Origin: CAYYNP01 sp964472545
Lineage (GTDB): Bacteria; Planctomycetota; Planctomycetia; Pirellulales; Thermoguttaceae
Reading direction: 5' to 3'
Length of the DNA stretch: 11,009 nt
Assembly (NCBI GenBank): GCA_964472545.1
Contig: CAYYNP010000327.1
Location: 1-11,009, forward strand
A program made the position numbers and the translations under genes. The notes beneath the pieces are model-generated. The model had not been told where the DNA came from and ran no database searches. It worked only from the letters and a program-made list of their open reading frames with translations. Below, piece by piece: positions 5,973 to 11,009 of this stretch (position 1 is its first letter; every line of letters starts with the position of its first letter).

Positions 5973-6716
5973 ATGAGGTCGAACGGTGTTGTGTGGATCA
6001 TTGGCCTGTTGGTGGCGCTGGCCGTGGTGGTGTCCGTCGCTGCGCTGTCAGCGACCAAGATCGTTCACTGGGATGGGCGTTTCCCTGCGGCCGAGTATCA
6101 AATTGCCTTTCAAGACTCGAACGGGCGCCCACTAGTGGGTGTGGAATTGCAGGTCGAGGACGAGAGCGGTAGGCGGTGTTTTGGATATCCCGTGACGGAC
6201 TACGTTCCTAAAGGCGTTCTGAAATCGGATGAACAAGGAGTGATTACCTTTCATCATGTTTCTTTCGGGCTGGAATTCGGCGGACGCGATACTCTCTTGT
6301 GCGGAGTGTTTCCGATCGAGAAGTCTGAGCCGCCTCGCTATGTGTGCCGTTTCTTCTATCGTGATCAGGAGATCTGGCGCACACGCTTTGCCGACCTTAA
6401 CAGGAACTGCAAAGATAATGACGAGCAGGTGGTCCGGGAATGGGATTGGGGCACTCAGAGCGTGGCCCAGGAGGGTGCGCCTGCAGCGCCAGCGGAGCCG
6501 TTGTTGGAGCCACTCGTGTTTGTGGAGAGCCACGATGTTGTGTCAAGCGCGGAGGAGTCTGCCTCGCAAGTTGCTCGGGACGCCATGCTCTTGAGGCACG
6601 ACCTACTGAAAGAGGAGACGGGTAGTTCGCGGCAGCAATTGTGGTTCATTGTCTGTCGAATCAAGTGGCAGGGCGAGTACATGGGCGAGGATGGGAGCAG
6701 TGGTGCTGACCCGTGA
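5973..6716 (+). CDS. Membrane-anchored protein, possible partner/immunity of the RHS-tip gene
   Basis: A 247-residue protein starting at ATG 5973, behind a strong GGAAGGAAG site and 16 bp after the end of the restored toxin frame; a GTG at 5949 is a poorer alternative. Residues 6-28 form one membrane helix or signal anchor (VVWIIGLLVALAVVVSVAAL). The outer part has a beta-rich domain (about residues 33-140) with a turn like those in transthyretin/carboxypeptidase-regulatory folds (GRPLVGVELQVEDESGRR, later SDEQGVITFHH), then FFYRDQEIWRTRFADLN and a low-complexity acidic/Ala tail. I do not recognise a named family. Position directly after a toxin-like tip, same strand, and surface anchoring make an immunity role possible, but that is inference from context only. 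Confidence 0.75.
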   Translation: MRSNGVVWIIGLLVALAVVVSVAALSATKIVHWDGRFPAAEYQIAFQDSNGRPLVGVELQVEDESGRRCFGYPVTDYVPKGVLKSDEQGVITFHHVSFGLEFGGRDTLLCGVFPIEKSEPPRYVCRFFYRDQEIWRTRFADLNRNCKDNDEQVVREWDWGTQSVAQEGAPAAPAEPLLEPLVFVESHDVVSSAEESASQVARDAMLLRHDLLKEETGSSRQQLWFIVCRIKWQGEYMGEDGSSGADP

Positions 6717-6819
6717 ACAGAGAAAGGACAAAGGAGGCAGAAACGGGTGGCTCGGAGCCTGTTCTTGTACTGAAGTACCCCGTGCTCTCTGTGGAAGATC
6801 TCCGTTGGGCGGGTGACTG

Positions 6820-7412
6820 GTGTGGGCCGTTGACTGGAAGGTACGCGGGTGGCCCGACACTCTTTGCGCAGACTGCGCTGCGACTTCTGCGACTCTGTCG
6901 GAAAAGTGCCGCCGTTGCGATGCAACAAGAGGGGTGGCGTGCGTCCCTTGGTGGCGTGCGTCCCTTGGTGGCGGGGCGGTGCCGGGACGACACCAAACGA
7001 TCGGCCGCTTCCTGACGTCGTCTACGCCGGCCGAGGAGTTGGCGTCGTTCTTGTCGGCTCGCGGGCATAGCCTGTTGGACAGCGGCCGCGCGTCGGAGCC
7101 GCAGGCGGGGTACGCCAAGACGGCCGAACTTGTGCCCGACGACCCCGCCCTTGCTGCATGGCAGCGTCAGGCCGAAGCCCGGCAGCACGGGCGGAGCGCG
7201 GCGGCGTCGTTGCCGCCGCGCGTTCGTCCGCCGCGTTCGCCGCGTCCGATCGACCCGCTGGCGGAGTTGCGTCGGATCGAACGGCTCAACGCCGAAACGC
7301 GCCGGCAGTTGAACGAGACCCTCGGCATGCCGACGCCGCCCGCGCCACCAAATCCGTACGGTCCTCAACTGTCATCGCTCCCCATCCCGCAACCCGGCCT
7401 CCCGCAACCGCA
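6820..7412 (+). pseudogene. Truncated TPR-like/Pro-rich gene (copy 2 of the repeated C-terminus)
   Basis: From about 7015 the frame encodes a helical, TPR-like stretch (AEELASFLSARGHSLLDSGR, then AGYAKTAELVPDDPALAAW). A Pro-rich linker follows, then IERLNAETRRQLNETLGMPT and PNPYGPQLSSLPIPQPGLPQ, which matches the C-terminus of the remnant at 4615-5004. The frame opens at a GTG (6820); the part before about 7015 contains CADC and CRRC pairs and a 17-bp tandem repeat that shifts frame, so the true N-terminus is unclear. After about 7412 the ORF merely runs on antisense to yqgE, so the original C-terminus is lost. A truncated paralogue is the likeliest reading. Confidence 0.45.
6934..6973. repeat. 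17-bp tandem repeat, 2.4 copies
   Basis: GTGGCGTGCGTCCCTTG occurs at 6934-6950 and again, identical, at 6951-6967, followed by GTGGCG. The unit length is not a multiple of three, so each copy changes the reading frame of anything translated through it. The perfect identity suggests recent slippage. Confidence 0.85.
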
Positions 7413-7560
7413 GCACCAGGGCGTGGATTTCTTCCGGCTTGCGGTTTCCGCCCTTGCACGGCTTCTCGGTCTGCTTGGGCTTACGATTGAGCCGAATAGC
7501 CAGGCTCCGGCGAGGCGTTCCGGCATGTGGCCCGTCTCGCTTGGCAAGCCAAAGCCGCGG
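7372..7560 (-). pseudogene. Possible transposase remnant
   Basis: An open minus-strand frame reads SLAIRLNRKPKQTEKP and then NRKPEEIHALVLRLREAG before a TGA at 7374. A basic linker followed by a 'KPEE(I)..LVLRL' helix resembles the segment just before the catalytic domain in IS3/IS481-type transposases. There is no start, no DDE residues and no terminal repeat, and the last 40 bases overlap the Pro-rich plus-strand remnant. The resemblance is short, so chance is possible. Confidence 0.25.
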
Positions 7561-7581
7561 CCTATGGCCGTGGTCGATTAC

Positions 7582-8133
7582 TCAGTTAAGCCGTGGGTTG
7601 TCCGGGATGTAATGAACGTTGAGCATCGATTGCAGGAGTGGATCGCCGATCTGCTTCAGCAGTCTCTTCCACAAGCCGTCTGCGTCGGAAAACACGTGCC
7701 GGGCGGTTGCGGGAGTCGTAAGCCAAACGCCTTTTTCGAGTTCGCGTTCAATCTGCCCCCGCGCCCATCCGACGTAGCCTACAAAGACTCTGCACGGGTG
7801 TGCCCGTTGTTCCAGAAGAGCGGCCATATCGCGGTCTTTGGCCGTGAAGAACAACTCGGGAAGCAGTTCGACGTTGCCGAAGAATCGGTTCTCGTGCAAC
7901 GCCATTAGTGGTCCGGAAACGGGGCCACCCAAGCTCAATTGTGGGTAATCGTCAAAAGGCTGCCCAACGACTCGCTCGCAGATGGCTCGGACAAGATTGC
8001 CGGCTGGACGATTCAGCACAACGCCGCAGGCGCCCTTTCTGCCGTATTGCACCGGCAGAATCACCGTCCTGGTAAAGGTGGGATCCTGCTGCCGAGGTGA
8101 CGCAACAAGGATTTGGCTCTGCAAGTATCTCAT
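7582..8133 (-). CDS. yqgE: YqgE/AlgH family protein
   Basis: A 183-residue protein of normal length for this family. It starts MRYLQSQILVASPRQQDPTF. It has VVLNRP (residues 38-43), the LGGPV turn (68-72), and the family signature GYVGWARGQIERELEKGVW (119-137), followed by the typical C-terminal region with W..LLKQIGDP. YqgE/AlgH proteins are conserved soluble proteins of unsettled function; AlgH was first linked to alginate regulation in Pseudomonas. ATG 8133 is chosen because it fits the usual N-terminus; 30 upstream codons in frame are Arg-rich and unlike the family. No clear Shine-Dalgarno sequence is seen, so it may be leaderless or use a weak site. It stands alone, convergent with the remnant to its left. 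Confidence 0.93.
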   Translation of the reverse strand: MRYLQSQILVASPRQQDPTFTRTVILPVQYGRKGACGVVLNRPAGNLVRAICERVVGQPFDDYPQLSLGGPVSGPLMALHENRFFGNVELLPELFFTAKDRDMAALLEQRAHPCRVFVGYVGWARGQIERELEKGVWLTTPATARHVFSDADGLWKRLLKQIGDPLLQSMLNVHYIPDNPRLN

Positions 8134-8924
8134 TGTTCTGACTCGACAGGCGTCGGTAACGGCAGCCCGATCACGACCGTGCCGACGCCGTTCGGCATGA
8201 GTGAGCGTGGATCTGCAACGCATAGCTGTGGGGCATCACGTGCCAGCGCTGAGGTTTAGGTCTTCAAGAGCGAGAAGACAATCGCTTGCTGGAAGCGGAC
8301 TCTTATGGTGTCCATACTATGCTCGTCCATGACTCGCTTCAGGTTGCCTGTTTTCCCGTGATACGACACGGGACGCTACCTCTGAAACGCCCTCACGCGG
8401 CCACAGAGGGGCGTTTGGGCTGCGGCGGCAAGATCGACGGGCGTCAGTGGAAGGCGGTTCTGCCGCGGTGGGTGGTGTGAGGAGTGGCCAACCGGAGGTT
8501 GAGGCAACATGGCCGCCTCAATGTCACAAGGAGGATCGGTACAGCATCCGTCAAGCCCCGCAACGCGGGAAGATTAACGCGACGGACACGGTGCTCTGGA
8601 AGTTGCTCCATCAGCCGTCGGACGCGGGACAGCATCCCCCCCGACTTCTTGATCCCCGCAGCCCGGACCTGATCGGCCTGAAGTTCGGGTACGTCGCCAA
8701 AACAGTTGGCCGGACATTCCAATAGCTTGCCTTCGTCCGTCCGCGTCCTGCTCAACGGCCAGTCAGTCTACGACCTGAGCTCGGACCGCCGCGCCCGAGT
8801 GGCTTCAACACGTTTGAGAGCACGTGCCGGGGCCGTTTCTCGTGCCCCTTCGTCGTGCCATCAGTGACGGCCGCCGTTGCGAGAATCCGGCGGTGGAAGA
8901 ACAGAAATGGCGATTCCGGCGGTC
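8134..8924. other. Gene-poor interval between yqgE and the porin
   Basis: No recognisable gene. AAACGCCCTC (8385-8394) and GAGGGGCGTTT (8406-8416) form a hairpin with one bulge. GGGGC/GCCCC (8829-8833 and 8844-8848) forms another. GAATCCGGCGGT (8883-8894) and GATTCCGGCGGT (8912-8923) are direct repeats next to the porin stop. A minus-strand frame (8444-8755) reads protein-like in part (QVRAAGIKKSGGMLSRVRRL) but matches no family I know, and the overlapping plus-strand frame is no better. Confidence 0.5.
8385..8416. terminator. Hairpin, possible factor-independent terminator
   Basis: An A-rich start and T-rich end bracket a GC stem (AAACGCCCTC / GAGGGGCGTTT, one bulged base, 11-base loop). 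It can work on either strand. No gene ends close to it, which weakens the call; it may be the only trace of a lost transcription unit. Confidence 0.25.
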
Positions 8925-10505
8925 TCAGAACTCGAGCTGCAAGCGAGTGAAAGCCTCGTAGAGGTCGTCCGGCCGTGGGTCGCCCGGTGCGGCCTTGTAG
9001 AACTCACCCGTGAAAAGCACACCGGCCCCCATTTCGGCCTTCAGCCCGCCGCCGAAATCGAGCGTGAAGATGTTGGCCAACTCCGTGCCCATGTCGCTTG
9101 CGCCGCTGACCGGGTTGGACGCTTCGGAGCGGAACCAGCCGACGGCGATGGTGCCGGATAGGCACCGGTAGATAGGATAGTCGTATTTGCCCTGCACGGT
9201 GAACAACCCAAGACCGCGGTTTTGCAGACTGACCCCCAGGTCGTTCACGTCGCTGGGGCCGTGCGGACTGGTGAGGACGAGATAGCTCCAGTATCCTTGC
9301 GAGCCGAAGTTATCGCGTGCGCTCTGTGCCACGGTGCGGAACCCGTCGTCGGGGCTGCCGTTTCCGGTCGAGTAGAGTGTCTGAAAACTCACTGCCCCCG
9401 GGCCGATAGGAATGGCACCCAACTCCAGTTTCGCGGCCGCGTCGTCGTGAGAGAGCGCCGGCGGCCCGGCCAGTTCTTCGCGCTCGCCCGCGTTGTACAT
9501 GACGAACGCGTGAACGGGAAGCCCGGCCAACGTCGTCGTCGCGCGAACGCCGAGCCATGTGTCCCAGGCCGAAGCGTAGGGTGCGGCCGTGGGATAAGAG
9601 TAGACGCCGTCGTCCAGGAGGTAATAAGCACTGAATCCGAGCGAGTGATCGGCGGTCCTTATCCAGTCCAAGTCCACCGTGAACAACACGGCGTCGTCGG
9701 CCGTTTGCGCGCCCCCTTCGTCGAGGGCGAAGATGCCGAACTGCATGTTCGCGTCGCCGAGGCCGGAGAGGGTCGTAATCCACGACAGCCCGCCGACGCT
9801 GAAATCCCAGTCGGAACTGAAGAGCGTCTGATCGAAGGAGTCCTGCCATGGCTGGATCCCCACACGCAGCCGGCCCAAGCATGCATTCTGGTAGCCCAGA
9901 TATCCGTAACGCAGTTCGACGCCGACGCGGTCTCCGTTGGGATCGGTGGAAGCGGGGAACCGAGGTCCCACGTAGGTCTTCGGGAAGTCGAAATTCGAAC
10001 CCCAGCCGATGTGTCCCATCTCGACCTGGAGATAGCCTTCCACGTGTTCGTTCGGGTGGACCTCCAGCCAGGTGCGAAACCGCTGGTTGAAGAAGGTCTG
10101 TGATCTTTGGGCGTCGTCCAGCGTGGCCGGGTGGAAACCGAAGTTGCTGGCGTTGTACATCACGCGATACTGGCCGCCGATATCGATCCAGGACGGATCC
10201 CGCCCGCGATTGCCGGCCGGAGTAGCCGTGCCGGCCTGCGAACGCACGTCCTCTTGAAGTTGCTGCAAGAGAGCGGCCTGTTCGCTCAATTGACTTTGCT
10301 GGGCCTGAAGCAGATCCGTCAAGTCCGCCATGTCGTCGGTAACGGCTGAGATCGACTCCTGCTGCGCCCCCGTCCAGGTGGCTGAAATGGGAGTCGCCGC
10401 CGGCGCAATCTCCTGGCCATACGCGGGCAGCGCAAGCCATGCCCCGACGAGGATCGCAGCGGTTGCGATAAGAGACTCAAATGGCGTCGTGCTCCTGCAA
10501 AACAT
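8925..10505 (-). CDS. Outer-membrane porin with N-terminal coiled coil (alginate-export-like)
   Basis: A 526-residue protein. The signal peptide lies at residues 1-30 (LIATAAILVGAWLALPAYG). A Gln-rich coiled coil follows at about residues 46-92 (DLTDLLQAQQSQLSEQAALL, QLQEDVRSQ), which in such porins is thought to trimerise or bind the cell wall. A large beta barrel runs from about 107, beginning WIDIGGQYRVMYN, with FFNQRFRTWLEV and GYLQVEMGHIGWG typical of the alginate-export/porin-like group. It ends AFTRLQLEF, with the C-terminal Phe expected of BAM substrates. The start at 10505 has GGAG seven bases upstream. Substrate is unknown: 'alginate-export-like' refers to fold resemblance, and no alginate genes are nearby. 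It appears monocistronic. Confidence 0.85.
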   Translation of the reverse strand: MFCRSTTPFESLIATAAILVGAWLALPAYGQEIAPAATPISATWTGAQQESISAVTDDMADLTDLLQAQQSQLSEQAALLQQLQEDVRSQAGTATPAGNRGRDPSWIDIGGQYRVMYNASNFGFHPATLDDAQRSQTFFNQRFRTWLEVHPNEHVEGYLQVEMGHIGWGSNFDFPKTYVGPRFPASTDPNGDRVGVELRYGYLGYQNACLGRLRVGIQPWQDSFDQTLFSSDWDFSVGGLSWITTLSGLGDANMQFGIFALDEGGAQTADDAVLFTVDLDWIRTADHSLGFSAYYLLDDGVYSYPTAAPYASAWDTWLGVRATTTLAGLPVHAFVMYNAGEREELAGPPALSHDDAAAKLELGAIPIGPGAVSFQTLYSTGNGSPDDGFRTVAQSARDNFGSQGYWSYLVLTSPHGPSDVNDLGVSLQNRGLGLFTVQGKYDYPIYRCLSGTIAVGWFRSEASNPVSGASDMGTELANIFTLDFGGGLKAEMGAGVLFTGEFYKAAPGDPRPDDLYEAFTRLQLEF

Positions 10506-10604
10506 GGCTTACTCCAGTTCGTTCTCTTAAGGGCTTGGCCCGGCCAGTTCTGGTGTTGAACGGCGGGCGTCGACGGAAAGACCGTTTTGGGAGAGTATGA
10601 AAGC

Positions 10605-10631
10605 GGCCGCCGGCCACAAGTGCCGGCGGCC
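10605..10631. terminator. Strong GC hairpin between Cys-rich gene and porin
   Basis: GGCCGCCGGC (10605-10614) and GCCGGCGGCC (10622-10631) form a perfect 10-bp stem with a 7-base loop, 61 bp past the Cys-rich gene stop and about 100 bp before the porin start on the minus strand. It lacks a proper U-run (GCTTTC follows), so it may end transcription weakly or insulate the two genes. Confidence 0.4.
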
Positions 10632-10691
10632 CAGAGCGCGAAGGCCCTGCCCACCATCGCCCATGTTGACGGGCAAGCCGGCCCCCGGCGG

Positions 10692-10928
10692 CTAACGCCC
10701 GAAACTCATAGCTCTCAAACTCGTCACGTTGGGTACCGGCGGTGGTGCCGGGCCGGGCTCGGTCGCCGGCGGGGCGATGTCCGGAGCCTCTTCCAGCACT
10801 TCCTCCACGCACCCACCGCAACCCTTGGCGCAACTGGGTACGCATTTGTAGACGGGCACCTCGCAGGTGATCTCTTTCTTGACCAGCTTCTTGCGGGTGC
10901 GGGCCGTACCGCACTTCGGCGGAATCAC
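10692..10928 (-). CDS. Cys-rich planctomycete-type protein, 5' end missing or interrupted
   Basis: The readable protein has a basic core (IPPKCGTARTRKKLVKKEIT), a Cys cluster (YKCVPSC, then KGCGGCVEE), a Pro-rich tail and a TAG stop. The 'PPKCG..RT.K.LVKKE...P.YKCV' plan is one I associate with Cys-rich planctomycete secreted proteins, which normally carry a signal peptide and more Cys before this core. Here the first possible start in frame is a GTG at 10928 without a ribosome site, yet coding-like sequence (DPCASLTDRK) continues upstream to 10973, where an in-frame TGA (10974-10976) closes it. Beyond that, the same frame reads EIVTYPPLCAI to the window edge. So the gene is either truncated at its 5' end or interrupted by the TGA. 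Function is unknown. Confidence 0.55.
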   Translation of the reverse strand: MIPPKCGTARTRKKLVKKEITCEVPVYKCVPSCAKGCGGCVEEVLEEAPDIAPPATEPGPAPPPVPNVTSLRAMSFGR

Positions 10929-11009
10929 TTTGCGGTCGGTCAGCGAAGCACAAGGGTCGTGTAGTGTTTCAACTCAAATGGCACAAAGTGGAGGGTAGGT
11001 GACGATCTC

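Noticed and set aside
6749..6767. Degenerate copy of the 2735-2822 repeat arm (GGCTCGGAGCC then TGTTCTTG)
   Set aside because: Only the 11-bp core palindrome matches well and there is no second arm nearby.
6713..7015. GTG-started frame overlapping the stop of the membrane-anchored protein (GTGA)
   Set aside because: It has no family resemblance and ends soon after the tandem repeat. An AAAGGAGG at 6730-6737 is followed only by a very short frame.
7413..7908. Plus-strand continuation of the Pro-rich frame
   Set aside because: It runs antisense through the conserved yqgE gene and has no homology to the other copy there.
9222..10440. Long frames on both strands across the porin gene
   Set aside because: They are GC-driven shadows of the porin: they lack family motifs, while the 526-residue frame has a signal peptide, coiled coil and barrel.
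1..11009. CRISPR array, rRNA, integrase gene or complete insertion sequence
   Set aside because: No regularly spaced repeats, rRNA-like stretches, intact DDE/tyrosine recombinase or paired terminal repeats around a transposase were seen.

Overview
The window reads as high-GC chromosomal DNA from a planctomycete, most likely of the Pirellulales type. This is inferred from gene families, not from a marker gene. The supporting features are a small Cys-rich protein with a 'PPKCG..RT.K.LVKKE' core, tandem proline-leader outer-membrane barrels, an orphan pair of acyl-carrier-protein genes under an XRE regulator, a short RHS-tip gene with its own signal peptide, and at least two families of short palindromic repeats.

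Left part (1-1450, minus strand): an XRE-type regulator (690-1112) overlaps and precedes a canonical acyl carrier protein (419-706). A second ACP-like protein (96-386) follows; its order looks circularly permuted and it lacks the phosphopantetheine serine. A good promoter with direct repeats around the -35 box lies upstream of the regulator. A REPIN-like double palindrome (1366-1433) nested in an outer inverted repeat separates this operon from the next unit.

Outer-membrane block (1621-3908, plus strand): two homologous secreted beta-barrel proteins in tandem, separated by a second kind of palindromic element (2735-2822). One arm of that element also lies at the left window edge. Positions 3909-4614 hold no gene I can recognise, only inverted repeats and decayed-looking sequence.

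Polymorphic-toxin-like block (4615-7412, plus strand): a frameshifted membrane and Pro-rich gene remnant comes first. Next is a short gene joining a signal peptide to an RHS core tip and a metallopeptidase-like C-terminus. That C-terminus is broken twice: HExxH has become HELSR, and a frameshift lies in a TA run. A membrane-anchored protein that could be the partner or immunity protein follows. Last is a second truncated gene with the same Pro-rich C-terminal sequence as the first remnant. The toxin/partner pair therefore sits between two diverged copies of one sequence, which suggests insertion, duplication or recombination there.

Right part (7412-11009, mostly minus strand): a possible transposase scrap, a clear YqgE/AlgH-family gene, about 790 bp with no recognisable gene, a 526-residue porin with an N-terminal coiled coil, and at the edge a Cys-rich protein whose 5' part is missing or interrupted by an in-frame TGA.

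The most interesting signals are the permuted, serine-less ACP beside a canonical ACP, and the signal-peptide/RHS-tip/zincin module with its double lesion. All family calls come from reading the translations by eye.
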